From contig NC_008570.1 in assembly GCF_000014805.1 (NCBI RefSeq), forward strand, positions 3,601,001 to 3,665,000: a DNA stretch of 64,000 bases, written 5' to 3'. The DNA is from Aeromonas hydrophila subsp. hydrophila ATCC 7966 (GTDB lineage Bacteria > Pseudomonadota > Gammaproteobacteria > Enterobacterales > Aeromonadaceae). The position numbers and the translations under genes are program-made. The notes beneath the pieces were generated by a model. It was not told the DNA's origin. It did no database searches and saw only the letters and a program-made list of their open reading frames with translations. Below, in pieces: positions 9,608 through 18,401 of the stretch; position 1 is the first letter of the stretch; each line of letters opens with the position of its first letter.

Positions 9608-11248
9608 TTACACCCGGAAGCGGCGCACCATCTCCTGCAACTGGGTCGCCAGGTGATTGAGGTCGTTACAGGCCTGTGCCATCTGGGTTGCACCGGCAGC
9701 CACTTCCTCGGAGGCATGGCTGATATTGACCACGTTGCGGTTGAGCTCTTCACTCACCGCCCCCTGCTCTTCGGTGGCGGTCGCAATCTGGATATTCATG
9801 TGGGAGATGCTCTCCACCGAGCCGCTGATCTCGGAGATGGATGCCCCCGCCTCCCGCGCCGTGCTCACGGTGGAATTCATCATGTCCTGGCTTTGCTGCA
9901 TGGTGGTGCCGGCCTGCTCGGCCCGCTGCTGCAGTTCGGCGATGATGGTGTTGATCTGGGAGGTGGAATCCTGAGTCCGCTTCGCCAGGGTACGCACCTC
10001 GTCGGCCACCACCGCAAAGCCGCGGCCCTGCTCGCCGGCCCGAGCCGCTTCAATGGCGGCGTTGAGCGCCAGCAGGTTGGTCTGCTCGGCGATCCCGCGG
10101 ATCACCTCCAGCACCATGCCGATGTTGCGGCTGTCGTCGCCAAGCTGACGGATTACCACGGCGGTGCTCTCGATGGCACCGGCCACCTGCTCAATACGCT
10201 TGATGGAGTCGTTGACGGTGCGAGCCCCCAGTTCGGCAGTGCTGCTGGCGGCACTGGCGGCACTGGCGGCGTCACTGGTGTTGCGGGACACCTCCTGCAC
10301 CGTGGCCTGCATCTCGTTCATGGCGGTGGCCAGCTGATTCAGCTCGTGCTGCTGGCTGTTCATGTTGTTGGCGGATTGGCGCGCCACCGCGCTGATCTCT
10401 TCGGCTGCCGAACTCAGTTGCACCACGGAGCCGGAAACTTCACTGACCAGGGTACGCAGGTTCTTCTGCATCTCGCCAAAGCCCTTGGCCAGTTGCCCCA
10501 GCTCATCGTTGTTGAACTGGCTGGCGTCAAGATGAGCCGCCAGATCGCCGGCTGCTACCTTGCGGGTCTGTTCCAGCATCGCCATCACCGGATTGCGGAT
10601 CTGGCCGGTCAGCAGCCAGGCCACCACCACCACGAACAAGACGGTGATGAGACTGACGATGATGCTCATGGTACGCGAGCTGCTGTAAAGGTCGGCCACC
10701 GACTTCACCATGCTGTCAGCCAGCTCGTTGTTGATCTCGCGCAGACGGTAGGATTTGGCCCCCGCCTCTTCCAGTGCGGCGCGAGTCTCGTTCTTGCGCA
10801 GGCTCTTCACTTTTTCCAGATCGCCGCTGGCAAAAGCCGCTATCAGCTGCTCGTGTACCGAGAAGTACTTCGCTCCAGCGGCCAACAACGCCTCGTAAGT
10901 CTGCTTCTCCTCATCGGTGCTGAAAGGCAACGAGCCATACTTCTGCGCCGCCGCGTCAAACTCCTGCTTGGCCTTGTTGAAGGTGACGGTACGTTCGCTC
11001 ACCTCCTGAGCATCCTTGTTGAGGCCGCCAATCACCTGCGCCAGTTCGGAGCGACGGGCATCGAGAATGGCCACATGCATCTGGCTGGCATAACGGGTCG
11101 ATGGCAACAGGTTGCCCGAGATGGTGGCGGTATCGGCATAAAGATGGGACAGCTGAGTGATGGAGAACCACGCCAGCCCCACTACTAGCAGGGCCAATAC
11201 GGCAAAACCGGCGCTCAACTTCTGACCTATAGACATATTTTTGAACAT
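9608..11248 (-). CDS. Methyl-accepting chemotaxis protein (four-helix-bundle sensor)
   Basis: This inner-membrane chemoreceptor signals to CheA/CheW. Of its 546 residues, TM1 lies near 10-30, a periplasmic helical ligand-binding domain of the 4HB type at about 35-190, TM2 near 192-212, HAMP near 213-265, and the cytoplasmic coiled coil carries the conserved tip [20 protein letters not shown]. The C-terminus (VRRFRV) is not a CheR-tethering pentapeptide. The ligand cannot be read from sequence. AAGGA precedes the ATG. It is monocistronic between a noncoding leader and a strong terminator. Confidence 0.93.
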   Translation of the reverse strand: MFKNMSIGQKLSAGFAVLALLVVGLAWFSITQLSHLYADTATISGNLLPSTRYASQMHVAILDARRSELAQVIGGLNKDAQEVSERTVTFNKAKQEFDAAAQKYGSLPFSTDEEKQTYEALLAAGAKYFSVHEQLIAAFASGDLEKVKSLRKNETRAALEEAGAKSYRLREINNELADSMVKSVADLYSSSRTMSIIVSLITVLFVVVVAWLLTGQIRNPVMAMLEQTRKVAAGDLAAHLDASQFNNDELGQLAKGFGEMQKNLRTLVSEVSGSVVQLSSAAEEISAVARQSANNMNSQQHELNQLATAMNEMQATVQEVSRNTSDAASAASAASSTAELGARTVNDSIKRIEQVAGAIESTAVVIRQLGDDSRNIGMVLEVIRGIAEQTNLLALNAAIEAARAGEQGRGFAVVADEVRTLAKRTQDSTSQINTIIAELQQRAEQAGTTMQQSQDMMNSTVSTAREAGASISEISGSVESISHMNIQIATATEEQGAVSEELNRNVVNISHASEEVAAGATQMAQACNDLNHLATQLQEMVRRFRV

Positions 11249-11470
11249 GATTGGTATCCTTGGCGGCTAGACGCAAGCCCGTGGCCTCAAACGCCCGGGC
11301 TATCCCCATAGAGCATAGCGTGATGATCGCAAGCGGATGATTTTCAAACTGTCCGCTACTGAATATATCGTCCCGCCAGGGGATAGCATGAGTGCCGGAC
11401 AGGTAGGAAAAATCTGCAACGAGCACCTCGGGCGCTGCACATCCGCCACCGGATACGACCTACTGTTCGC

Positions 11471-12106
11471 TCAGCGACTCATCATGAGCTGGATCTGGCG
11501 AGCAAACGCCTCTGGCTCACCCAGGAAGGAGGAGGCGGACAAGGGGGTGACATTGTCGCCCTGCACCAGCCCCAGGGTCGGATAGCCCTGTCCGCCGAGA
11601 CGGCGCATCCAGCGCTGGCTGTCGGCCAAATGGCTCGCCAGGTCGACCTGCTGGTAGGCCTTCACAAAATCATCCGCGCCAATGTTCTGCTCCGCCACCA
11701 GGCTGGTCAGATGCGCGAGCGAACCGATCCAGATGCCATCGCGATAGTGGGATTGCTGAATGCGGTGCAGCAGGCTCAGACCGTTGCCACCCAGCGCCGT
11801 CACCGCCAGGATGGCGCGGATGGGCTGCTCCGAATCGAGCAGCAGACCATCGCGCAGCAGCAGCTCGTTGAAATAGCGCTCGCCGAAAGGCTGGCCGGTC
11901 AGCGCCTGGATCCGCTCGTCATGGGGACGGACGTAATCGCGCAGGGCCTGGCCCATCGCCTGCCTGCGCCCGCCAAGCCAGAGGCCACCGGCGTGCAGCT
12001 CGATACGCAGTTCCGGGATGGCAGCCGCAGCCTTCAACAGCGGGGCAGCGCCGTAGCACCAGCCGCAGAGGGGGTCGTATACATAATGCAGAGTCGTTTC
12101 GTTCAT
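11471..12106 (-). CDS. DsbA-family thioredoxin-fold protein
   Basis: This is a cytoplasmic-type DsbA/FrnE-like oxidoreductase, since no signal peptide is visible. The N-terminal redox motif reads DPLCGWCYG (CGWC), followed by an all-helical insertion and a C-terminal thioredoxin strand with the cis-Pro region GYPTLGLVQGD. Its 211 residues fit the family of uncharacterised DsbA proteins resembling 2-hydroxychromene-2-carboxylate isomerase. A GTG three codons upstream (12115) is an alternative start. The substrate is unknown. It lies between the MBL-fold gene and the chemoreceptor on the same strand, but a terminator precedes it. Confidence 0.85.
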   Translation of the reverse strand: MNETTLHYVYDPLCGWCYGAAPLLKAAAAIPELRIELHAGGLWLGGRRQAMGQALRDYVRPHDERIQALTGQPFGERYFNELLLRDGLLLDSEQPIRAILAVTALGGNGLSLLHRIQQSHYRDGIWIGSLAHLTSLVAEQNIGADDFVKAYQQVDLASHLADSQRWMRRLGGQGYPTLGLVQGDNVTPLSASSFLGEPEAFARQIQLMMSR

Positions 12107-12130
12107 GTGATTCACTCGTTCATTCGGCTA

Positions 12131-12160
12131 AAAAAACCGGGCCCTCGGGCCCGGTAAAAA
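12131..12160 (-). terminator. Terminator after the MBL-fold gene
   Basis: ACCGGGCCC and GGGCCCGGT (12136-12144 and 12147-12155) are flanked by A-runs on both sides. On the minus strand the hairpin is followed by a run of T. Confidence 0.88.
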
Positions 12161-12186
12161 AACACAGGGAAGTAGGCGTCAGGGGC

Positions 12187-13047
12187 TTACCACTTCATCT
12201 CGCCGGTGTTGACCTTGGCACCGATGGCCAGACCATCGTCGACCGGCAGGGACGGGTAAGCCTTCTTCAGTGCTTCAATCAGCTGGCCGGAGTTCTTGGC
12301 TTTGGCCCGCTCCTGCTCAAAGCGCTCTACGTAGTCACGGGTGAAGGTCACGGCTTCAGTACCCTTGGGCGCAGTCCCCAGGAAGTGACCCGGCACCACA
12401 CGCTCGGGCTTCAGCGCCAGCAGATTGTTCAACGCCTTGACCCAGTTGCTGCGAGCAGCCTTGGTCTGGCTGTCAGCCATCCACACGTGCACGCCGCTGT
12501 AGACCGGTACGCCACCAAACGCCGTCTTGATGGACGGTGCCCACAGGTAGGCATTCGGGGTGTTCATCTCTTTGATCTCGATCTTCTCGCCATCCAGTGT
12601 CAGATGGCTGGCCGTCATCACTTGCGGCACGGTCAAGCTCTTCGGTGCACCCTTGCCGAGGATGGGGCTCCAGTAGCTCAGCTTGGCGTCCTTGGTCTGG
12701 TTGATATGGTCGACCACATGCTGGTCTGCCAGTACCTTGACGTCCGGGAAGGCTGCCTTGATGGGCTCCAGACCGAAGTAGAAGTCGGGGTCACCGGCAC
12801 TGATATAGACGGTGGTCAGCTTCTTGCCGCTCTTCTTGATCATGTCCACCAGCGCCTGGCCGTTTTGTACGTCGAACTGGGCATCGATCAGGATTGCTTC
12901 TTTGTCGCCGGTCACCAGGGAGGAGGAGACCGGGAAGATAGCCTTCTCGCCCGGGTTGTAGACGGTCACGGTGAGCGGGGCGGCCATGGCGGCACCGCTC
13001 AGCAGGGTGGTGGCCAGGGTCAGGTTGCGGATCAGGGTATTGTTCAT
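12187..13047 (-). CDS. Exported MBL-fold protein with a degenerate metal site
   Basis: The 286 residues begin with a signal peptide (MNNTLIRNL...AMA, cleavage near residue 22), so it is predicted periplasmic. The overall pattern is metallo-beta-lactamase fold: a substrate strand, AILIDAQFD, then the motif region and a late VVPGHFLG. The metal motif T-H-x-H-x-D-H is replaced by S-A-G-D-P-D-F (residues 83-89), losing three of the four ligands and keeping Asp88. It may be non-hydrolytic or use a different site. A divergent LysR gene lies 126 bp away and is the likely regulator. Recognition as MBL-fold is fairly sure. The function is unknown. Confidence 0.8.
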   Translation of the reverse strand: MNNTLIRNLTLATTLLSGAAMAAPLTVTVYNPGEKAIFPVSSSLVTGDKEAILIDAQFDVQNGQALVDMIKKSGKKLTTVYISAGDPDFYFGLEPIKAAFPDVKVLADQHVVDHINQTKDAKLSYWSPILGKGAPKSLTVPQVMTASHLTLDGEKIEIKEMNTPNAYLWAPSIKTAFGGVPVYSGVHVWMADSQTKAARSNWVKALNNLLALKPERVVPGHFLGTAPKGTEAVTFTRDYVERFEQERAKAKNSGQLIEALKKAYPSLPVDDGLAIGAKVNTGEMKW

Positions 13048-13173
13048 CGGGTATTCCTCATCAAGTCATCAGGGGTTCATCAGATGGACACAGTTTATTG
13101 GATCAATTACGGTACAAATACAGCATAATAAGCGCATCACTGTTGCATTAATCGAGCATATAGAGAGTCTGAG

Positions 13174-14073
13174 ATGGATCGACTGACCGCATTGCGGGTC
13201 TTTGTCAGCGTAGTCGAACAGGGCAGCCTGAGCGGCGCCGGGGAGAAACTGGAGATGTCGCGCGCCATGGTAACGCGCTACCTGGCAGAGCTGGAGCAGT
13301 GGATGGGGGCACGGCTGCTGCACCGCACCACTCGCCGGCTCAGTCTGACCGGCCCAGGGGAAGAGGCGCTGAACCGGGCCCGCGCCATGCTGGCGCTGGG
13401 GGAAGAGATGGAGCAGATCGCCGTGCGCGGCGACGAGGCCCCCAAGGGGCAACTGCGCATCACCAGCAGCTATTCACTCTCGGAAGCCCTGCTGGTGGGC
13501 GCCGCCAACGACTACCTGGCGTGCTATGCGGGCACCGCCATCGACATCCTGCTGCTGGACCGCACCGTCAATCTGGTGGAGGAGCGGATCGATCTCGCCG
13601 TGCGCATCACCAATGACCTCGACCCCAACCTGGTGGCCCGCCGGCTCGGTACCTGTCACTCCGTGGTCTGCGCCAGTCCGGCCTATCTGGCCAGACACCC
13701 GACCCCGCACAAGGTGCAGGATCTCGCCCTGCACAACTGCCTCACCTACACCTATTTCGGCAAGAGCCTGTGGGAGTTTCAGGGACCGGACGGGCCCGAA
13801 TCGGTGCCGGTGAGCGGCAACCTCAGCGCCAACATCTCCAACCTGCTGCTGGAGGCGACGCTGGAGGGGGCCGGCATCAGCCTGCAGCCCCGCTACTCGG
13901 TCCAACCCCACCTCGACACCGGCACCCTGGTGCCGCTGCTGGAGCAGTGGCAACCCAAGCGACTCGGCGTCTACGCCGTCTACGGCACCCGCAAGCAGAT
14001 GTCACCGCTGTTGCGCAGCTTCCTCGACTTTCTGGTGGAACGCATGGCCGTCGACCCCATGTGGCGAGAGTAG
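13174..14073 (+). CDS. LysR-family transcriptional regulator
   Basis: The 299-residue protein has an N-terminal winged HTH (LTALRVFVSVVEQGSLSGAG, then the recognition helix near MSRAMVTRYLAELE). The C-terminal periplasmic-binding-like effector domain belongs to the CrgA/DsdC-like branch, with RLGTCHSVVCASPAYL. It is divergent from the MBL-fold gene across a 126-bp AT-rich gap, the usual LysR arrangement with the target gene. The effector is not known. Confidence 0.9.
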   Translation: MDRLTALRVFVSVVEQGSLSGAGEKLEMSRAMVTRYLAELEQWMGARLLHRTTRRLSLTGPGEEALNRARAMLALGEEMEQIAVRGDEAPKGQLRITSSYSLSEALLVGAANDYLACYAGTAIDILLLDRTVNLVEERIDLAVRITNDLDPNLVARRLGTCHSVVCASPAYLARHPTPHKVQDLALHNCLTYTYFGKSLWEFQGPDGPESVPVSGNLSANISNLLLEATLEGAGISLQPRYSVQPHLDTGTLVPLLEQWQPKRLGVYAVYGTRKQMSPLLRSFLDFLVERMAVDPMWRE

Positions 14074-14101
14074 TGGCAGGAGTAAGAGACAATGCAAACA
14101 T

Positions 14102-14129
14102 GCGAAAGGGGCCGGCAGGCCCCTTTCGC
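14102..14129. terminator. Hairpin between convergent genes
   Basis: Twelve-bp perfect arms (GCGAAAGGGGCC and its complement) with a GGCA loop lie between the LysR stop and the convergent membrane-protein stop. There is no clear T-run, so termination is presumed from position. Confidence 0.65.
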
Positions 14130-14155
14130 GCATATGTCACACCCATCCGTTGGCG

Positions 14156-14932
14156 TCAGGCTTCGAAGCCGGTCAGCGGGGTTTCGGCAGGCGTCTCCTG
14201 CGTCACGTCCAGATAGATATCCCGATAGGCCACATAGATGGAGTAGTTGAGCGCCGGGATCACCACCAGCAGACCCACCAGCATCAGCGCTGCGCCGAAC
14301 AGCATCAGGATGGCGGCGATCAACCCCCACCAGAGGAAGGGCCACATGTTGGTCAGGCAGCCTTTGAAACTCAGTTTGGCGGCCTGCAGGATCCCCACAT
14401 CGTGGAAAAAGATGAGGGCGGGGGCGAAGGTGATGGCCATCAGCACCGGGATCAGCAGTACCAGCCCCAGCAGCAGACAGAGCAGCAGCCCCTGGGCCTG
14501 GGCCGCCGTCACCACCAGAGATTCCGGATCCTGGGTCAGCAGGGAAGTGAGCCCCCACATGGAGAGCAGTCCCAGGCAGATGAGGCCGATCAGGCTGAAC
14601 AGGGCCAGCACCAGCAGACCCCCCAGCATCAGCGGGGTCAGCTTGTGGCGAAAACCGGAGAAGAAATCGGCAAAGCGCAGCGGATTGCCTTCATAACCGT
14701 GACGGGCCACCGCCACCCAGCCGGCACCCCAGACCATGTAAAGCAGCTGGGAGATGAGGCTGCCCGCTGGCAGACGCTCCAGCAACAGGCCGACCGCAAA
14801 CCAGATGAGGACCATGGCGACACTGACCCCCATCCCCTTGTTGAAGACATCGAAACCGGATCGCACCCAGACCCAGCCACGCCCGATGGGGTGACGAGCA
14901 GGTTCTGCGCGCAGGGGGGACAATCCATTCAT
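14156..14932 (-). CDS. BPSS1780-like multi-pass membrane protein
   Basis: The start at 14932 is decided by GAGGAA eight bases upstream. A longer frame from 14950 would place this site inside the coding region. The 258-residue product has about six hydrophobic segments. The soluble N-terminus has PARHPIGRGWVWVRSGFDVF, and the gene matches the pattern of the BPSS1780 family of uncharacterised inner-membrane proteins (VARHGYEGNPLRFADFFSGF). No catalytic motif is visible. It stands alone, convergent to the LysR gene and divergent from the next gene. Confidence 0.75.
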   Translation of the reverse strand: MNGLSPLRAEPARHPIGRGWVWVRSGFDVFNKGMGVSVAMVLIWFAVGLLLERLPAGSLISQLLYMVWGAGWVAVARHGYEGNPLRFADFFSGFRHKLTPLMLGGLLVLALFSLIGLICLGLLSMWGLTSLLTQDPESLVVTAAQAQGLLLCLLLGLVLLIPVLMAITFAPALIFFHDVGILQAAKLSFKGCLTNMWPFLWWGLIAAILMLFGAALMLVGLLVVIPALNYSIYVAYRDIYLDVTQETPAETPLTGFEA

Positions 14933-15108
14933 AACATTTCCTCGGTTCAAAACGGCTGGTTGCCGATTCTAGAGCCATGGGCCGACCGACTCAATGGCGG
15001 GTCACCGCCGAGGCCGGTTTTGCACGTCATGGCTGCTTGTATCAGACGTTACGGTTATCATAAGAGACCCCTTTGCAAGGGGCATTCACTTATTCAAGAG
15101 AATCCAAG

Positions 15109-15966
15109 ATGCGTACATCTCACCTGGCGCCAATTCTTCTGCTGGCCTCCCTGTTGCTCAACCTCTGGCAGTGGCAGGCCGACCCTGTCGCACCTCAGTC
15201 GGGATCCGACACCGCCAGCCCCGTCAACAGCCCGTCGCAATGCGATTCGGCCACCAGCCAGAACAGCGGCCAGAGCACCGGGCAGAGCCTGCTGGCCAAG
15301 CTGCCCGGCAAGGGAAGCCAGAGCGAGCCCGCCCCCGCCCAGGAGGTGCTGCCTCCCAATCCCGAGCTGGAGGCCGCCATCAGCCAGTGGAGCCAGTCGA
15401 GCGAAGGCTCCGTGCTGATCGAGCGGCTCTATGACGCCGAACAGGGCAGCCAGCTCACCACCGTCTTCGACCGGCTCGACATAGTGGAAGACGTGCGCGG
15501 CCAGGTACAAGAGCAACTGCGCGAGCTCTATCGCCTCGGCTTCGACCATCCCGATGCCTATGAGCAAGAGAGCCAGCGCATCTGGGGCAACCTCAGCAAC
15601 CTGCTGGGGGAGGATACCCGCACCCGGCTCGAACAGGAGATCTACTCGGGCGATACCAACCGCCTGCTGGAGATCCAGGGTCGCCTGGCGGAGCACGGCG
15701 AGCTGCTGGCACCGGCCCAGCGCCAATCCCTGACGCGTCTGCTGAGCGAGGCGAACCAGCAGCTGGCCCAGCAGGAGAGCGGTGATGCCGGCACCTATCT
15801 GGAGAACCAGCGCGCCTATACCCAGCGGGTACTGGAGAGCAGCCGCAGCTTCCTCAATCCGGATCAGCTCAAGGTGGTACAAGACATGCTGGAGCTGGAC
15901 CTGGTGCGCCAGGAGGTGTCGGTCCAGATGGAGGCCATCTACCAGCGCTTCCAGCCAGCGTCCTGA
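15109..15966 (+). CDS. Secreted or anchored helical protein of unknown function
   Basis: I do not recognise this protein. The start at 15109 (MRTSHLAPI, 285 residues) is preferred over an upstream in-frame ATG because AAGAGA precedes it and a signal anchor (LLLASLLLNLWQW) follows at once. After a Ser/Gln/Pro-rich linker (about 25-90) the rest is strongly alpha-helical and charged, with many Glu, Gln and Leu residues, as in a periplasmic helical bundle. The two-helix character resembles lipase-foldase-type chaperones, but their signature motif is absent and no lipase gene is adjacent. It lies 43 bp before an M23 peptidase and may be co-transcribed with it. Confidence 0.7.
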   Translation: MRTSHLAPILLLASLLLNLWQWQADPVAPQSGSDTASPVNSPSQCDSATSQNSGQSTGQSLLAKLPGKGSQSEPAPAQEVLPPNPELEAAISQWSQSSEGSVLIERLYDAEQGSQLTTVFDRLDIVEDVRGQVQEQLRELYRLGFDHPDAYEQESQRIWGNLSNLLGEDTRTRLEQEIYSGDTNRLLEIQGRLAEHGELLAPAQRQSLTRLLSEANQQLAQQESGDAGTYLENQRAYTQRVLESSRSFLNPDQLKVVQDMLELDLVRQEVSVQMEAIYQRFQPAS

Positions 15967-16009
15967 TTTCGTTACCGTTTCGTTTTAGTCAACCCAGTCT
16001 GGAATCATC

Positions 16010-16834
16010 ATGAGAGTCGTTTGTTGTCTATTGTTGCTGCTGGCCAGCCAGTCCGCCCTCGCCGAGGGCTTCATCAGTCGCCTGCTCAACCACCCGGTGC
16101 CGGGGGGCGTCGCCGTGGTGGCGCTCGGCAGCGAGGCGCAGGCCCCGACCGCCCGCTATCAGGGCAAGCCGGTGCTGGTGGTGCGTGAAGAGGGCAAACG
16201 CTGGATTGCCATCGTCGGCATCCCCCTCAAGAGCCAGCCCGGCGCCCACCAGCTGCAGGTGAGCGATGGCCGCACCCTCGGCTTTACGGTCGGCACCAAG
16301 CACTACCGGGAGCAGCACATCAAGCTCAAGAACAGCCGTCAGGTCAACCCGCTGGCCGAAGACATGACCCGCATCAACCGCGAACTGGCGGAACAGACCC
16401 GCGCCTACCAGACCTTCAGCCCGACCCAGCCGAGCAACCTGCTGTTCGACAAACCGGTGGACGGGCCGCTCTCCAGCCCGTTCGGGCTGCGCCGCTTCTT
16501 CAACGGCGAGGAGCGCAACCCCCACTCAGGCCTCGACTTCGCGGTCGGTGCCGGCACCCCCATCAAGTCGCCGGCGGCAGGCAAGGTGATCCTGATCGGC
16601 AACTACTTCTTCAACGGCAATACGGTGTTCGTCGATCACGGTCAGGGCCTCATCAGCATGTTCTGCCACATGTCGAAGGTCGACGTGAAGCTGGGCCAGA
16701 GCCTGCCCCGCGGCGGCATCGTCGGCCGGGTCGGCGCTACCGGCCGTGCCACTGGTCCCCACATGCACTGGAATGTCAGTCTCAACGACGCCCGTGTCGA
16801 CCCCGCCATCTTCATCGGTGCCTTCAAGCCCTGA
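16010..16834 (+). CDS. Periplasmic M23-family peptidase (LytM domain)
   Basis: This is a putative peptidoglycan endopeptidase or amidase activator. The 274 residues comprise a signal peptide (cleavage after SALA, residue 18), an N-terminal beta domain at about 30-110, and a C-terminal LytM domain at about 150-270. The zinc ligands are all present: H-x3-D in NPHSGLDFA, and H-x-H in GPHMHWNV, plus FCHMSK. It is therefore predicted to be catalytically active, unlike EnvC/NlpD. A terminator follows. Confidence 0.92.
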   Translation: MRVVCCLLLLLASQSALAEGFISRLLNHPVPGGVAVVALGSEAQAPTARYQGKPVLVVREEGKRWIAIVGIPLKSQPGAHQLQVSDGRTLGFTVGTKHYREQHIKLKNSRQVNPLAEDMTRINRELAEQTRAYQTFSPTQPSNLLFDKPVDGPLSSPFGLRRFFNGEERNPHSGLDFAVGAGTPIKSPAAGKVILIGNYFFNGNTVFVDHGQGLISMFCHMSKVDVKLGQSLPRGGIVGRVGATGRATGPHMHWNVSLNDARVDPAIFIGAFKP

Positions 16835-16865
16835 GGTCGGTGACCTGTCAGGGGCGCTCAAAACG

Positions 16866-16891
16866 AAAAAGGCAGCCTAGGCTGCCTTTTT
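16866..16891. terminator. Bidirectional terminator M23 / MATE
   Basis: AAAAAGGCAGCC and GGCTGCCTTTTT are perfect 12-bp arms with a TA centre, placed between two convergent genes. Confidence 0.92.
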
Positions 16892-16911
16892 GATGGCCGA
16901 ATGATGACATG

Positions 16912-18246
16912 TCAGGCGGCGGCGTGCTGGCGCGCCTCCTTGCCCATGGCTCGCCACATCACCAGCACCAGCAGGGTGCTGCAGGTGGGCAATGCCAGCC
17001 AGACGCCGGATACCCCCCACAGGGAGGAGAAGCCCCACAGGAAACCACCGATCAGCACCAGCTTACCGCCGGTGAGCAGGGAGGCGATACGAGCCCGGTT
17101 GATGGCCTGGAAGTAGGTGGCCCCCACCAGCAGCAACCCTTCCATCGGCAAGCCCCAGAAGTAGAGCCAGATGCCTAGGCTGGCCACCGGCAAGAGGGCC
17201 GCGTTGTCCCCGGCAAACAGGTAGACCACCCCCTCCGGCCACAGATAGAGCGGCAGCATGCCGCACAGGGCCACCAGCAGGGTCACCCCCAGCGCCAGGT
17301 TGCGCACCCGCAGCACCCGTGCCCAGTGGCCCGCCCCGGCGTTGAAGCTGGCGATGGGCTGGATGCCCATGGCGATCCCCTCGAAGATGAGATAGAAGAA
17401 GGCCTCGCTATAGCTGATGACGCCGTAGGCCGCCACGTGCAGCGAGGTGCCCACCGCCAGCAGCGCCTTGTTGTGCAGCGCCAGCACCACCGACAGATAG
17501 AGGTACATCAAAAAGCTCGACACCCCGAGTCGCAGCGTCTCCCCCATCAACCGCCAGTCGGGTCGCAGGGTGTCCCAGCCAATGCGCAGCTGGCTGCGCG
17601 GGGTGAAGAAGTGCCACAGACAGAGGCCGCCGGTCACCGCCTGGGAGAGCATGGTCGCAATGGCGGCCCCCGCCAGTCCCCAGGGGATCACCGCCATCAG
17701 CAGGTAATCGAGCAGCACGTTGAGCACGCCGCCTCCCACCAGGATCCAGGTGGTGAGGCCGGGTCGCCCGTCGTTGCGCAGCAGGGCGGTAAACGCCATG
17801 GAGAGCACCGCAAACACTCCGAGCCAGGCATACCACTGCAAATAGGCGAAACCGGCGTCAAAGATGACTCCCTCCGCCCCCATCCAGATCAGCATGGCCT
17901 CGCCGTAACGGATGCCGATGAAGGCGAGCAGCCCAGAGGCGATAAGCACCATCACCAGCGCGTTGCCGACGATGTGGCGGGCCCTCGCCTGCTCCCCCTT
18001 GCCCAGATAAAACGAGGCGAGCGCCGAGGAGCCCATGCCGATCAGCGCCCCCACCGCATAGAGCACGGCGCAGATGGGGTACGCCAGCATCATGCCGGCC
18101 AGCCCGTCCTGACCCAGAATATGGCCGACGAAGATGCCGTCTATGGTGACATAGATGCCGGTGACCAGCATGGCGGCTACGGTCGGGGTGACGTAGCGCC
18201 AGAACAGGCGAGAAAGAGGGGCAGTGCCCAGATCGACTGCGGACAT
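16912..18246 (-). CDS. MATE-family multidrug efflux transporter
   Basis: This inner-membrane, cation-coupled antiporter probably exports drugs or metabolites. The start is taken at 18246 (MSAVDLGTAPLSRLFW, 444 residues), because a frame reaching 18327 would add 27 residues of non-homologous leader. About twelve hydrophobic helices are visible in two six-helix halves. The N-terminal half starts FWRYVTPTVAAMLVTGIYVTID, typical of MATE/NorM proteins. The neighbours give no substrate clue. It is divergent from the mechanosensitive-channel gene. Confidence 0.9.
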   Translation of the reverse strand: MSAVDLGTAPLSRLFWRYVTPTVAAMLVTGIYVTIDGIFVGHILGQDGLAGMMLAYPICAVLYAVGALIGMGSSALASFYLGKGEQARARHIVGNALVMVLIASGLLAFIGIRYGEAMLIWMGAEGVIFDAGFAYLQWYAWLGVFAVLSMAFTALLRNDGRPGLTTWILVGGGVLNVLLDYLLMAVIPWGLAGAAIATMLSQAVTGGLCLWHFFTPRSQLRIGWDTLRPDWRLMGETLRLGVSSFLMYLYLSVVLALHNKALLAVGTSLHVAAYGVISYSEAFFYLIFEGIAMGIQPIASFNAGAGHWARVLRVRNLALGVTLLVALCGMLPLYLWPEGVVYLFAGDNAALLPVASLGIWLYFWGLPMEGLLLVGATYFQAINRARIASLLTGGKLVLIGGFLWGFSSLWGVSGVWLALPTCSTLLVLVMWRAMGKEARQHAAA

Positions 18247-18401
18247 AAAACGCTCAACGGAGGGAAAAACGGCCAGAATGATAGCCAAAGCAGGCTGGGA
18301 ACGCCCGTTATTTATGTTACAAATCATTAATATGGAAAACTTTACCCACCCCGGCCCCTGCTTTAGGCTAGGGCGACCTCACCTGAACGGAAACGTGCGC
18401 C

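Noticed and set aside
9653..11188. A 511-codon plus-strand frame opposite the first chemoreceptor
   Set aside because: It is a His/Gly/Leu-rich antisense shadow of the conserved chemoreceptor signalling domain.
11337..11585. An 82-codon plus-strand frame between the chemoreceptor and the DsbA-family gene
   Set aside because: Its second half is antisense to the DsbA-family gene. It has no convincing ribosome binding site and no recognisable fold.
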